A DNA stretch of 64,000 nt from Debaryomyces hansenii CBS767 (lineage: Eukaryota; Ascomycota; Pichiomycetes; Serinales; Debaryomycetaceae): assembly GCF_000006445.2 (NCBI RefSeq), contig NC_006044.2:1178001-1242000 (forward strand), in the 5' to 3' direction. Positions within the stretch are counted from its first letter, which is position 1. Every line of letters starts with the position of its first letter. Below, piece after piece: positions 48,464 through 58,893 of this stretch. The notes under the pieces were generated by a model. It ran no database searches, was not told where the DNA came from, and saw only the letters and a program-made list of their open reading frames with translations. The translations under genes were made by a program, and so were the position numbers.

Positions 48464-49978
48464 ATGTTTAATAATAATAGTAATAACGGCAATAGTAATG
48501 GTAATCGAGGTTATAATAATAACAATCGGAATAATGAACGGTCCCAAGGTTATAATCAGAATATAGAACAACAACTAGCATCCCAGGAGAAGAAGACTGC
48601 ATATAGAAGAACGGTAGACCATGGTAATAATATGGGAAGGTGGTATATCAATCGAAGTCTTGGGATAGACGATCAGCCAATCGGTAAGATAAGGCCTGAG
48701 TCGTCGTATTTGATAGATTTGTTGCCATCTCCAGCGTATGCGTCGAATTCAGTTCGGGAGAACAAAAATAATATGTCTATCATGGATATTCAGACGAAAT
48801 TTGTGCATCTTTCATCCAATAAGGCAAAACACTCGATTAACACTGTAAAATGGACCCCTGAAGGTAGAAGATTGTTGGTAGCATCACATAGTGGGGAGTT
48901 CACGGTGTGGAATGGTATGACATTCAACTTCGAGACTATTATGCAAGCACATGATCTGGCTATTTTATCGTTAAAGTATTCACACAACGATGAATGGTTA
49001 TTAAGTGGTGACCAAAGTGGTGTTATCAAGTACTGGCAAACTAATTTTAACAATGTGAATATTATAAATGGGCATAGTGATGGTATTCGAGATATTGCAT
49101 TTTCTCCTAATGACTCTAAATTTTTGACATGTTCGGACGATTCAACAATGAAAATTTGGAATTTTAATAATGGTCAAGAAGAAAGAAGTTTAGTGGGGCA
49201 TCATTGGGATGTTAAATCTGCGGACTGGCACCCAAACTTGGGGCTTATTGTATCGGGATCTAAGGATAATTTAATCAAACTTTGGGACCCTAGAGCGTCG
49301 TCATGTGTTTCAACCTTACATGGGTTTAAGCATACAATTACCAAGACTAAGTTTCAGCCTACTGGTACGAAAAGATTATTAGCATCGGTGTCTAGGGATA
49401 AATCATGCCGTATATTCGACTTAAGAACCATGAAAGATATCTTAGTGATAAGAGATCATGAAACGGATTTGTCATGTGTTGAATGGCACCCAGTTCATCC
49501 GTCGATGATTACAACTGCTGCATATGATGGGTCAATGAATCATTATATCATGGACTCATATATTTCAGATAACAATATTAAGAATGATAGCAATAATAAT
49601 TCAACATCTCCAATCGAAGCATCACACAAAATTCCTTATGCTCATGAAAAAGCCATCCACGCATTAGAATATCACCCATTAGGCCATCTTTTATGTTCTG
49701 CTGGTGCTGATAGATCGGCAAGATTCTGGTCCAGGGCAAGACCTAATGACCCAATGTCGTTCCAAGATGCATTATACACAAATGACAAAGTTGGCGCGTG
49801 GTACTATGGTGTTAATAACAATATTAATGCTGTTATTGAGCCATCTACTGCGAGCGTGAATAAGGATGATCCGTCTTCTGCTCAAGCCATCAATTTACCT
49901 GGATTAAACAACTTGCCTAATGGTAATGAATCTACTACAAATGGATGGGGAAATATTCCCGGCTTAAGGGGTCACTAA
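48464..49978 (+). CDS. PFS2: Polyadenylation factor Pfs2 (WD40)
   Basis: The protein has 504 residues. An Asn-rich N-terminus (1-40, built on AAT/AAC repeats) is followed by the conserved [20 protein letters not shown] block. Seven WD repeats run from about 120 to 430, with [24 protein letters not shown] and [13 protein letters not shown]. Pfs2 is a scaffold of the cleavage and polyadenylation factor, homologous to human WDR33, which binds AAUAAA. Codon 165, in QAHD-x-A, is CTG, where yeast and human have Ser. The Asn-rich start is longer than in yeast (465 residues in total). Confidence 0.95.
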   Translation: MFNNNSNNGNSNGNRGYNNNNRNNERSQGYNQNIEQQLASQEKKTAYRRTVDHGNNMGRWYINRSLGIDDQPIGKIRPESSYLIDLLPSPAYASNSVRENKNNMSIMDIQTKFVHLSSNKAKHSINTVKWTPEGRRLLVASHSGEFTVWNGMTFNFETIMQAHDLAILSLKYSHNDEWLLSGDQSGVIKYWQTNFNNVNIINGHSDGIRDIAFSPNDSKFLTCSDDSTMKIWNFNNGQEERSLVGHHWDVKSADWHPNLGLIVSGSKDNLIKLWDPRASSCVSTLHGFKHTITKTKFQPTGTKRLLASVSRDKSCRIFDLRTMKDILVIRDHETDLSCVEWHPVHPSMITTAAYDGSMNHYIMDSYISDNNIKNDSNNNSTSPIEASHKIPYAHEKAIHALEYHPLGHLLCSAGADRSARFWSRARPNDPMSFQDALYTNDKVGAWYYGVNNNINAVIEPSTASVNKDDPSSAQAINLPGLNNLPNGNESTTNGWGNIPGLRGH

Positions 49979-50125
49979 ATAAAATTCATCATTAATAAAG
50001 ACAAAAGCATCCTACAGTTTATTTTAATTTACAGATACATGTGTATTGAACCTCCTGGTTCTTATCCCTCTATATAAATCCTCGTATATAAACTCTAATA
50101 TGTTCCCTAAATGAATTAAAATAAT

Positions 50126-51208
50126 TTACAAATCACAGGCGAGCTTAAAATTACTCGAACTGTTGTTCTTGCTTTTGTAGAATGCTTCTACTGCTTCGAA
50201 ATATCTCTTCCCTTCCCTCTCTGGATAATTTTTAATGAAATCGGTGAGACATGTAAGAACATCATTTTCTGTTTGAATATCCACTTCATTTGATCCAGGG
50301 ATGTCTGTAAATTTGAATTTTTTCCCACCATTTACAATCTGTACATAAAGACTGGCTACACCTCTATATGATGCAAGCTCTTCTTCGCTGATAGGGTCAT
50401 AAATCTTGATGTAATGTTTCGAACGCTCTTTGAAGTCACGAACAGACGTATTGTAATCCTTTCCTTTGTAATCAGCATTAAACGCCTTACCACTTATATT
50501 GAAGTTTATTAAAGTTTGGTCATTACATTGGATATCCATTAAAATGACATTATCAGCCCGGGTCGGCGTTTCCCGTATATATTGCATAATTTTGTTTCTT
50601 CTTTCCAATGTCGTATTCGTTGCATCTAAAAATCCAACGCTGATATTTCCTTGGTTCAAATCGTGAATTAACGTGCTCAATGAGGTTGTAGCAAAAACCT
50701 CTCGTTCGTGCTTTGCCTTCAAGTTGTTAGGGTCAAAGAAGTCCGAACTATTGAACGAATTATGCTTGAGTCTTCTACGGATGTCTCCTGCATTGTATAT
50801 CTTCGACTTGAAGTTCTTTTGGTCGAAATAACTACAGAGTTGTTTGGATATCGTACTCTTGCCTGATGCTGGAAGCCCGACCAAAATTATGATTGTTTTG
50901 TTGAAATTAAGCTTCTTTGATATCAAAGTGTTGAAGTCTTCAACTTCAAGGATATTTTCCTTCAATGTCAGCAAAAACGGTGTTGATATCATACTGCTTG
51001 CCGCAGTTTGCGTTGCATTAGTTTTGAAAGCATCGCAATAATACTCGTTGGAATCAAACAACGAATTTATCGAAGTATTTGACCCTATTCTTTCGAACCC
51101 ATTAACCTCGTACGAATTTGATGGTGTTTGACCTTCCTCTGGCTCATTTTTCTTTGTAAAATTACCTTCCCGTCCTTTCGGTGCCTCGTGGTAAGGCAAT
51201 GTATCCAT
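50126..51208 (-). CDS. 6-phosphofructo-2-kinase-like protein, kinase domain only
   Basis: The protein has 360 residues. After a disordered N-terminus (about 1-95) comes a 6PF2K-type kinase domain. It has the P-loop GLPASGKST, then YNAGDIRRRLKH, LDATNTTLERRNKI and DYKGKDYNTSVRDFKERSKHY. It stops at the end of the kinase fold. The fructose-2,6-bisphosphatase domain and its RHGE motif are absent. If active it would make fructose 2,6-bisphosphate, the activator of glycolysis. Yeast has similar kinase-type genes (PFK27 and the uncharacterised YLR345W), and I cannot tell which is the orthologue. Activity is not certain because several family residues are altered, such as the usual FN-x-GDYRR. Confidence 0.75.
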   Translation of the reverse strand: MDTLPYHEAPKGREGNFTKKNEPEEGQTPSNSYEVNGFERIGSNTSINSLFDSNEYYCDAFKTNATQTAASSMISTPFLLTLKENILEVEDFNTLISKKLNFNKTIIILVGLPASGKSTISKQLCSYFDQKNFKSKIYNAGDIRRRLKHNSFNSSDFFDPNNLKAKHEREVFATTSLSTLIHDLNQGNISVGFLDATNTTLERRNKIMQYIRETPTRADNVILMDIQCNDQTLINFNISGKAFNADYKGKDYNTSVRDFKERSKHYIKIYDPISEEELASYRGVASLYVQIVNGGKKFKFTDIPGSNEVDIQTENDVLTCLTDFIKNYPEREGKRYFEAVEAFYKSKNNSSSNFKLACDL

Positions 51209-51499
51209 CGTAATAGCTAGCAGCCAATAGCTTCTGTTCTAGCGATGTTGTAGGATATGAAACAGTAAACGTTAAGTATGGTACTATCCCGATATATATT
51301 ATTAGTTTGCTTGTCGATTCTAATCGTATGAACTCATATAAAAACTAAGTAGATCTCATAATTAGTCATTAAAAAATTGCAAAATTCGGAAACTCCGAAA
51401 AGATAAATACCGGAAAAATTTCTTGCATAAAGTTTCGATGAGGACGTAATTAAAAATTTTATAGTATTGGAATTTATATACATGTATTTGTAAAGATAT

Positions 51500-53827
51500 C
51501 TATGGGTTGGGTTTATACATAACAGGATTGGAATCCTTCTCCTCCCATTTCTCAGCCCTGGCCTTTCCGATAGCAGAGTATACTTTCAACACGTTTGCCT
51601 TATCAGTGACTTTTTTGCGATCGGAAGATTGTGCTGCGTCATTATTATTCAAGGAAAATTCGTAATCATCATTATGAGTTGATTCTAGATTTTTCTTGTG
51701 GCTTGAAGTTAGCATGTCTGTAGTTGTGGCAAGTAGATCTAAATATGGTTTAGGGTTGTTGGGTAATTTTTTTATGGAGTATTTGAGTTTCCATGGTTGG
51801 TCTTTTGATCTAGGATATGCGTGTAAGTCCTTGACAGGAGATTTGGAATTGCCAAAATAGTGGTCAACATCAATACAGTAGGATAGCACGCCTAAGTCTG
51901 ACTTTGTAGTCTTTTTGTTGAAATCATTTAATTCGTCGCGATGTCTAGTGAGGTTTTGAAGCCTTTCTTCGGGTGAAATATCTTCTTTGAAACCTGTTTT
52001 AAACGTAGAGGGGAACTTCTGAAGCGTATGAACCTGTTCTTTATCCAATGGCACGGCCATAACATGCATTCTCTGTTTAGAGGACCCGGGTATTCTCGAT
52101 GACTTCAAAAGTAGCCTGAATGCGGTATCTTCGAATTGTTCTACCTGGTTAATATCATTGATGATTTCTTTCAATAACTTTTCCCATATTTCTAATGACA
52201 TTTTGAACTGGGTATCAGCAACATATGATGGTAAGTCGTCATCTATGTCTTCTAAGCTTGTGGCGCCTATATGCTTCGTTATTTCGTTCCTGCTGTGGTT
52301 GTAAAACGTATTATCAATTTCGCTTAAAGGCAAGTACTGAAATCCGAAGAAAGAGTTAATATTGTGATATGCAACGAAAATACCATCCATTTGTCCAATT
52401 CTGGCTTGGAAACTATATTTGAGTAATGCTCCTGTTCTAATTAAATCAGTGTATTCTCTTTCAAACGACTCAAGATTACCATTCAACTTCCAGATTTGAT
52501 ATGTATTGTTTTCTAGTTCCGGGTTTCCGCTATCATACCTGATAGCACAGACTGCTCGAGTTTTCAAATCAAACGTTCCGTTTCCTGGAAGTCTCTCGTC
52601 ATAACAATCTAATTGAGACCTCATCAAGAAATCTCCATATGATGCATAATTATACGTGTTTTGTGGTTTATCATCTTCATCCTCCATTTGCTTCTTATGC
52701 TGAATGTCTAGTATTTCCTGGTTCTTATAATTGAGGGTATATCTTTCGAATTCCTTTTCTTCGGTAGTTAATAATGCCTCTAAGCAGTGACCCATTACAG
52801 ATAAAAGAATCTCTGTATCTGCTGACTTATCTGACTCCACAGCATATATAATATCATCTGTCTTGGAGTTTTTTCCTTTTGGTTGCACAATTACACTGCT
52901 TGCTACCCTCTCTATAGCACCGGAAAATTTGGGGAACGGGAATCTTTCTTCGGTATTTGGCATATAGTTATTCAATAGGAGGTAAAATTGCATCAATGCG
53001 GATGTCATGGACGACGTAGACGAGTAAAACTTCTTATTCTCTTGCTCGGCAACTTTCAATAACGATTGATCTTTAGATACGCTAACAAAAGTCTCGATTG
53101 AATCAAAGTTGAACTCGTCAACCTTTATTATTTTCTTTAAATATGGCGTGAAATTATATATTCTAGTTCTCGGATCTTGTAGAAAATGTACTCCAGGTGA
53201 AAACAAGGTTCTGTCTAATTTGTGAGCCAATCTGGCAATTTTTGATTTATCGAGTTGTTGCACCTGCTTGACATCTTCATCTACAGAAATCGTCTCACTG
53301 ACTATTTCTATCGCCTCTTTAGTTAACGGCGGTGCCCTATGTGGTTTGGTGCTTCTTGATGACTTCGGGTATGGTGTATGCTTGCTTAATGTATTTCTTT
53401 TTGGAGGCGCTTTCGGCTGAGGTTTACCAGAAAAGCCTACCAATAGCTTGGAATTTGTCTTAGATCTTAAGTTCCTTGTTGGTGGAGGAGCAGGTGTATT
53501 CTGTGTCTTGATTGCATTCTGAACTTCTGGAGAAAGTACGTTCCTATTGATGTCTTGAGTATATTTTTTAGAAATTTTCTTGGTTCGAGAAAGATCTATC
53601 TCTTGGTCTAACGTGGCCAATTCCTGGTTTGTCACTCTAAGTTTTGAAGTGTGTTTCAAAGCACTTGAAAGGTCCACCGGACTTATCTTCTGCTCTTCGC
53701 TTGATTTGGATTCTTCATTCTTGTCTTTCAATAAACTTCCAGTACCATGAATATTTCTCACTTGACGTAATCGAAACCTGAGAACTCCCTTACCCTCTAT
53801 GAATCCAAACTTCCGTATGACCAACAT
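51500..53827 (-). CDS. PET127: Mitochondrial RNA-processing protein Pet127
   Basis: This is a 775-residue protein against 800 in yeast. It has a basic presequence-like start (MLVIRKFGF...RFRLRQVRNIHG). A Lys/Pro/Ser-rich region runs to about 165, followed by the Pet127 domain. Diagnostic strings are LFSPGVHFLQDPRTRIYNF, NKKFYSSTSSMTSALMQFY and LLNNYMPN. Pet127 is a membrane-associated mitochondrial factor for 5' trimming of transcripts and is placed in the PD-(D/E)xK nuclease superfamily. It works in the same pathway as Dss1, also encoded in this window. The ATG is at 53827, and HAP43 follows downstream on the same strand. Confidence 0.92.
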   Translation of the reverse strand: MLVIRKFGFIEGKGVLRFRLRQVRNIHGTGSLLKDKNEESKSSEEQKISPVDLSSALKHTSKLRVTNQELATLDQEIDLSRTKKISKKYTQDINRNVLSPEVQNAIKTQNTPAPPPTRNLRSKTNSKLLVGFSGKPQPKAPPKRNTLSKHTPYPKSSRSTKPHRAPPLTKEAIEIVSETISVDEDVKQVQQLDKSKIARLAHKLDRTLFSPGVHFLQDPRTRIYNFTPYLKKIIKVDEFNFDSIETFVSVSKDQSLLKVAEQENKKFYSSTSSMTSALMQFYLLLNNYMPNTEERFPFPKFSGAIERVASSVIVQPKGKNSKTDDIIYAVESDKSADTEILLSVMGHCLEALLTTEEKEFERYTLNYKNQEILDIQHKKQMEDEDDKPQNTYNYASYGDFLMRSQLDCYDERLPGNGTFDLKTRAVCAIRYDSGNPELENNTYQIWKLNGNLESFEREYTDLIRTGALLKYSFQARIGQMDGIFVAYHNINSFFGFQYLPLSEIDNTFYNHSRNEITKHIGATSLEDIDDDLPSYVADTQFKMSLEIWEKLLKEIINDINQVEQFEDTAFRLLLKSSRIPGSSKQRMHVMAVPLDKEQVHTLQKFPSTFKTGFKEDISPEERLQNLTRHRDELNDFNKKTTKSDLGVLSYCIDVDHYFGNSKSPVKDLHAYPRSKDQPWKLKYSIKKLPNNPKPYLDLLATTTDMLTSSHKKNLESTHNDDYEFSLNNNDAAQSSDRKKVTDKANVLKVYSAIGKARAEKWEEKDSNPVMYKPNP

Positions 53828-54143
53828 TTATGCTAGTAGTATGCCTAATTCTGCTTGATTAACTTCAAAATACTATCAAAATATTAAAAAAATCTACTCC
53901 AGCTCAAGTAGTGTGCACGACCATTTCATCATTTGCATCATATCAAATCAATAGAACTACATATCTGGTGATATCAGATGAACGCCAAATTAATCATCTA
54001 GCCTTGATAACATAAAGAAATATAATAATTTATAAAACGATGAACCCATAAGTAAAAATACATAAACATAACAGCATAAAAATTAAACCCTAACCATTCT
54101 ACTAAAATCAATAATCAACAATATAAAATCGTCCCTCATAACT
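53828..54143. other. Intergenic region between PET127 start and HAP43 3' end
   Basis: About 316 bp, very AT-rich, holding the PET127 promoter and the HAP43 3' end. Nothing else is visible. Confidence 0.6.
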
Positions 54144-55970
54144 CTAATTGTAAACCCTTCTATCTAATTCACGAAGGACGTTTGCAACAGATTGGACTTC
54201 TACTTGCATTCCTCTTGTAGTCAATTTACCAACCAAAGTGCTGAAATCAACCGAGTTAAATTTCTTGTGTCTTGACAAAGTACGATATGCGTCAGAGCAA
54301 GGAATAAATATATCATTTCTTTCTGGAGAAATAGAATTGGAATTGGTGACCGAAATTGATGGCAAGCTGGTTTTTGAACTCAGTCTTGATATCTGGGAAG
54401 AATTCGATTCTTTCAGAGATGGCGGCGAGTTTGACTCTGCGCCATAGGAATTAGATCTTGATTTCTCTTCGTCCTTTTCCTTGTTTGCGACAGTCGTACA
54501 AAATAAAGTAGACATTGGGTCCATTTGACATTGCTCACAAGTTCCGGGATTACCAGTGCATCCTCCTGCGTTCTTTTCAGGCTCAGCCGAGAATTCCTTG
54601 TCGGGAGTCTCATTCGAGAAGACCGACGCATTCATTCTAGTAGTTGGTGCAACAACAGTTGGAACTGCTCCAGGCGATAAGTTCGTAATCTCACGAATCT
54701 CAACCGATGGTCCTGGGTGCATAACTGGTAAGGAGCTCTTACGGAAATTGTTCGTATTCAATTGAATTGGTGGTAACGACGTTGCTGCATCATTGGATTC
54801 TTCTTGTTCTGCATTCAACGAGTCATTGAATCTAGCTGCCTCTTTGGCTGCCTCACGACAAACACAAGGAGTGTCATCAGTACAGAATCCACAATTATCC
54901 ACTGGAGATGACTCGTCGAATTGCGTGCTTGGTTCAGAAATATTTTTTGTCTTCTTGGCAAGCATAGTGTTGTTATCAGATTGCTTCTTTAATTTTTTCA
55001 AATCTGGCATTGGTTTGCTGGTCGAGAACTTTTTTGTGAAATCAATCTCTTTAGACACCAGGTCCGTAAATTTTCTCTTCTTATTGCGTAACGACACGGC
55101 AGGCATGGGCTTGAACTCCTTGATCGTCTCCTCTAACGATATTTTCTTTGTTGGCTCTGGGTCTTTCAATCCCACGGTCTCACAGAGACATTCTTCTTTA
55201 ACGCACACACCGCAATCGAATGAACTAGAGGTGTTATCATTCGCGGCTAGCTTATCTGGTGAATTATTATTCGAAGCAGATGTAGACAAACTATGGTATG
55301 CAGAAACGTTAGTAAATACTGGCGGTGAGTCTGCAGATGGTGCTGGCGATATCTGCTGCACAGAATAGGACGAGGATCCCGATGGAGACCCAGTAGAACG
55401 GCTGTTTGGTGATGGATTCGATTTGAAGTGTGATATCGTGTTGTATTGCGAGACCATCGTGTTCTGTTGGGTATTAGCTTGACTACTGCCCCCGTTGGCA
55501 TTTTTGAACGCATTCATGTCGTTTCTCAACTGATCTATGCTTTTAAGTAAAAACTGATTCTCCACTTTCAACTTATTAATAGTATTAACCAAACCCATCT
55601 CCTTGACATCTCTTTCCTTCTCCACATCCATCAACTTCTCTTCCAACTCCTGTACTCTGCCTGCCCGTCTTTCCCTGAATGCTCGTTGAGCTGCTCTATT
55701 CTGCGCTTTCCGTTTCGACGCCGGTGTATCAATACTGGGCTTTCTTCCCGGCTTGGGTCTAGGAGGCAACACCCATTCTTTGGACGTTATAATCTGTGTC
55801 ACCCCTGTTCCACCGGACGTGTCTCCGAGCAGCGTTTTCTTCACCTGGGGTGCCCCTGTTCGCAAGAACTGTGGTGGGCTGTCCGCCGAAGGCGGTGTAT
55901 TAGCAATAGGTATAGGCGATGGTGCCAAACTATGCAGTCTAGGTGCTATACTTGGGCCCTTAGAAGTCAT
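54144..55970 (-). CDS. HAP43: Hap43/HapX-type bZIP iron regulator
   Basis: The protein has 608 residues. The Hap4-like CCAAT-complex-binding segment (SKEWVLPPRPKPGRKP) is at about 63-78. A bZIP basic region follows at 86-102 (NRAAQRAFRERR) with a coiled coil to about 155. Three Cys clusters come next: C253/256/261/263, C360/363/369/371 and C471/478/481/491. These clusters are typical of HapX/Hap43 and are thought to sense iron, probably through Fe-S clusters. With the Hap2/3/5 complex it represses iron-using genes under starvation. The ATG is at 55970. A paired GATA palindrome and a CCAAT box lie 90-135 bp upstream, which fits control by the GATA repressor Sfu1 and by its own complex. Confidence 0.93.
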   Translation of the reverse strand: MTSKGPSIAPRLHSLAPSPIPIANTPPSADSPPQFLRTGAPQVKKTLLGDTSGGTGVTQIITSKEWVLPPRPKPGRKPSIDTPASKRKAQNRAAQRAFRERRAGRVQELEEKLMDVEKERDVKEMGLVNTINKLKVENQFLLKSIDQLRNDMNAFKNANGGSSQANTQQNTMVSQYNTISHFKSNPSPNSRSTGSPSGSSSYSVQQISPAPSADSPPVFTNVSAYHSLSTSASNNNSPDKLAANDNTSSSFDCGVCVKEECLCETVGLKDPEPTKKISLEETIKEFKPMPAVSLRNKKRKFTDLVSKEIDFTKKFSTSKPMPDLKKLKKQSDNNTMLAKKTKNISEPSTQFDESSPVDNCGFCTDDTPCVCREAAKEAARFNDSLNAEQEESNDAATSLPPIQLNTNNFRKSSLPVMHPGPSVEIREITNLSPGAVPTVVAPTTRMNASVFSNETPDKEFSAEPEKNAGGCTGNPGTCEQCQMDPMSTLFCTTVANKEKDEEKSRSNSYGAESNSPPSLKESNSSQISRLSSKTSLPSISVTNSNSISPERNDIFIPCSDAYRTLSRHKKFNSVDFSTLVGKLTTRGMQVEVQSVANVLRELDRRVYN

Positions 55971-56059
55971 GTTAATTCTTATAGATGCTAAAAATCACTT
56001 GTTAGTAAAAAAAAACCCTGAAATTTAATCTCTCTCTGACTAATATTTGCTGATTGATC

Positions 56060-56075
56060 AGATAAAATTTTATCT
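56060..56075. promoter_or_regulatory. Palindromic double GATA site upstream of HAP43
   Basis: AGATAAAATTTTATCT is a perfect 16-bp palindrome made of two inverted AGATAA elements, 90 bp before the HAP43 ATG. Fungal iron GATA repressors (Sfu1/SreA type) bind WGATAR-like sequences, and in C. albicans Sfu1 represses HAP43. Confidence 0.55.
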
Positions 56076-56099
56076 TTTCCATCTGAAGCATGATGCAAG

Positions 56100-56104
56100 C
56101 CAAT
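56100..56104 (+). promoter_or_regulatory. CCAAT box upstream of HAP43
   Basis: CCAAT lies 130 bp before the HAP43 ATG, near the GATA palindrome. It could be bound by the Hap2/3/5 complex that Hap43 itself joins. It is a short motif, so chance is possible. Confidence 0.35.
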
Positions 56105-56750
56105 CATAGTAAAGATTATGTTACACAAACTCGCCAAATGCATATTCTCGGTACCATAGGATACACCTCCCGAAATCCGGAATTGCATATGGCCCTTAAC
56201 ATGTAACTATCAATACCGCTATAACGGAAAAACGCCAAGACGATACTTACTTTATAATTCTTTAGCCGTCTAATAGAGATATAGACGAATACTTTGTAAT
56301 GTCTTAATATTTTTCTTTAGTACTATCGTAGCAAGTAGACGCCGATGACCAAATAAATAGCTAACCGCTGGATATGAACAATAATGTCTAAGACAACTTG
56401 TAAGCTAGATTCCACCTTTTTAAAAATATGTGATAATATGTACACGAATGAAAGCGAATATGAGTAAGCGGCGCGGATTTGATGGTTTAAATAATGATGA
56501 ACATGGAATACCAAGTAAGGGAATAATACAAATTATAATTTAGATGAAAAATGAGAATAGTAGACGAGTCGTGCAAACTCCGATATCGGCTCCAGGGTTT
56601 AATAACAGCTTATATACATATATTTATGGATAACATAATTACAAAGATAGCATTAGAGACACAGAAAGTGACAGAATTGGTACAAAGATGGTAAATACAT
56701 CTTTGGTAGGTTTAAAATGAGTTGGGATTATATATAGTGGTAGCTTAAAC

Positions 56751-58166
56751 TTATTGTTGTTGGGCTGCAGCTCTTTCGGCTTGAACCTTGGCAATATCAT
56801 CAGCAGATGGAGCACCTTCAGTTATCAATTTGTTCAAACTGACTTTTCCGAATTCATCCTTCAATTTCTGTTCTTCTTCCAAGAATTTTGGAGCATTTTC
56901 TTTCAAGTATTTCTGGAAATGTTCGTATTGTAATTGACCATGTTCTCTGATGATGTCCAAAGGCATCTTAGGCTCCTTGTTGACACTGGAAGTTGGGACA
57001 CCCATCAAGGAGGCTAAGAAGTTACCGGCATTTGGTCTATTAGCGCTGTCAAACAAATGTTTGTTGTCCTTTTTCCATTGTTCTCTCAACTTGGCTTCTC
57101 TTTCGGCGAATTCTTGCACAATGTTGGATTTGTCTTTGAACGAGTTCAAGATTGGTCTGACATCCTTAACTGGTTGGGTGGCCAAGTATTCCAAGAATGG
57201 GATTAATTTGACTAATGTGTCATCGTACGAACCGTCCCATGGCTTCATTGGGATTGCGTTATCTGGTTGCATCGACCACGAATCTTCCTCGACGTCGATT
57301 AGGACTGTCTTACCTAAGTCACGGTTCAATAACGATAAATCTTTGACTAACTTACCGTCCTTGTAACGACAGGCTTCTCTGAATAACGCATACGAAACAT
57401 AAGCATGGAATGGATCTAACTTACCAACGGTATTTTCGGAATACATTTGGTAGTTTGAGCCAAAAATAACAATTTCATAGTATTGGGATAAGTAACCCAA
57501 AAAGTAGTCTAAACCGGGTCTCTTACCAGTTCTCCATCCATGTTTGGTGTCCCAGTCGGAGTGAATCAAAAGGTCATCTAAGGTCACGACTAAGGTTAAT
57601 GGACGACGGTACGCCTCTGGGGCTGGTGGTGGTAACAAATTTTCAAATACTGGTTCGGAGAAGAATGTGAATAATGATCCTAATCTCTTATTAAGTCTAC
57701 CATACATCAAGTTTGGTGCAAATCCGTTATCGATATCCTTACCTTCAAGCTTGGTTTGTTCGTCTTCTGAGTCCCAATCACGACACATATATCCTACACC
57801 AGCAATTCCCCCGACTAATGTGGCAAGGTAGAACATATTGGCATATCTTTCACGTTGTATATCTTTAGAAGTCTGTGCTCTTCTCTTTCTTCTTGACCTT
57901 TGTTCTTGTCCATTTGATTTCTCTTCTTCGCTTGGTTCGCCGTTTTCTGATTCCTGTTGTTCAGACTTTTCCTTTGGTTCATTAGGGTCTTCAAAACCTG
58001 CCTTAGCTAATAAGTCATCCGTCAAGATGGATTGTGGTTCTTCCGCCTTTTTATCTGTCTTCTTCGAATAAAACTTATGTTGGGTTGGCAATCTAGTATT
58101 TTTTGTTGCAGCAAAGCGTAACGAAGAACTTATAGTTCTTGTCAAGAGCCTCGTATTCCTTAACAT
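56751..58166 (-). CDS. TIM50: TIM23 complex receptor Tim50
   Basis: The protein has 471 residues against 476 in yeast. It has a basic presequence, an acidic linker and one membrane helix at about 108-128 (MFYLATLVGGIAGVGYM). The intermembrane-space FCP1-like domain lies at about 185-340, with LVVTLDDLLIHSDWDTKHGW, RPGLDYFL and TVLIDVEEDSW. The phosphatase-type DxDxT is altered to TLDDLL, as in other Tim50 proteins, so it binds presequences rather than acting as an enzyme. Tim50 hands preproteins to Tim23 at the inner membrane. It is divergent from another putative mitochondrial gene across 157 bp. Confidence 0.95.
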   Translation of the reverse strand: MLRNTRLLTRTISSSLRFAATKNTRLPTQHKFYSKKTDKKAEEPQSILTDDLLAKAGFEDPNEPKEKSEQQESENGEPSEEEKSNGQEQRSRRKRRAQTSKDIQRERYANMFYLATLVGGIAGVGYMCRDWDSEDEQTKLEGKDIDNGFAPNLMYGRLNKRLGSLFTFFSEPVFENLLPPPAPEAYRRPLTLVVTLDDLLIHSDWDTKHGWRTGKRPGLDYFLGYLSQYYEIVIFGSNYQMYSENTVGKLDPFHAYVSYALFREACRYKDGKLVKDLSLLNRDLGKTVLIDVEEDSWSMQPDNAIPMKPWDGSYDDTLVKLIPFLEYLATQPVKDVRPILNSFKDKSNIVQEFAEREAKLREQWKKDNKHLFDSANRPNAGNFLASLMGVPTSSVNKEPKMPLDIIREHGQLQYEHFQKYLKENAPKFLEEEQKLKDEFGKVSLNKLITEGAPSADDIAKVQAERAAAQQQ

Positions 58167-58323
58167 GATCCTTTAGTCAACTTTTATTCTATTACCTGTA
58201 GAAGACTCGAAGAACCTATTCGACGATTTCAAGCGCTGAAAAATATTTTTATGAGAGTATGAATTACACAAAAGTTGCGATACATTAAGCATTCAGAACC
58301 ATTAAATAACGACTCTTCTGTAA

Positions 58324-58893
58324 ATGATAAGGATAATACCCGGACGGTACGCCAGTGTGGTGTGTAGGAAATATGCATTTCTGAGATTTTACTCTTCCAA
58401 TAGTCCAACTCCTCCGCAATACAAAAAAGGTGGAAATATACTTGCAAACTCATTAAGATATGTTAGACAAGTTGACGAATACCAAAAGCAGCTTGAAAAA
58501 GCCCCCAGTCATAATAAGGTTGTAGAGCTAATGGATAAGATAGAGAATCAACCAGAATTGTTGTTTATTTTGGCTACATTTCACTACGAATTATCAAGAA
58601 TCGGGATTGGCCGGTCCAATGATCCAAAGACCAGATCGAAATTGTTGTGGAAATACAGATTTAATTACATATTGAAATATTCCAAGCTTCATAATATATT
58701 CTGGGAACAATGCAGATATGCCAATATATCACAACATACGCATGTATTAGGTTTCAATCCGCAAGACATTGGGTTGTTGGATCCGTGCAATTTTTCTGAA
58801 CAGACATACAATGAGTTACAATCAGGCAAATACAAAGACATGGCATTTAAAGATGTCGAAATTATTACGTTTTCAAGACCCCCTTTTAAATAA
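58324..58893 (+). CDS. Putative mitochondrial protein of unknown function
   Basis: This is a 189-residue protein. The start (MIRIIPGRYASVVCRKYAFLRFYSS) is basic and free of acidic residues, typical of a mitochondrial presequence with a possible cut near FYSS. The rest is helical and rich in Tyr, Asn and aromatic residues; the C-terminus reads GFNPQDIGLLDPCNF...SRPPFK. I do not recognise the family. It shares a 157-bp promoter with TIM50. The 3' end of the gene is duplicated just downstream: positions 58969-59018 repeat 58844-58893 with 9 mismatches in 50, and that copy still reads as a similar 15-residue tail. Confidence 0.8.
   Translation: MIRIIPGRYASVVCRKYAFLRFYSSNSPTPPQYKKGGNILANSLRYVRQVDEYQKQLEKAPSHNKVVELMDKIENQPELLFILATFHYELSRIGIGRSNDPKTRSKLLWKYRFNYILKYSKLHNIFWEQCRYANISQHTHVLGFNPQDIGLLDPCNFSEQTYNELQSGKYKDMAFKDVEIITFSRPPFK

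Larger units (their letters stand above)
55971..56750. other. HAP43 promoter / TIM50 3' region
   Basis: About 780 bp without a gene. The part near HAP43 holds a palindromic double GATA site at 56060-56075 and a CCAAT box at 56100-56104. The remainder is AT-rich and featureless. Confidence 0.65.
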
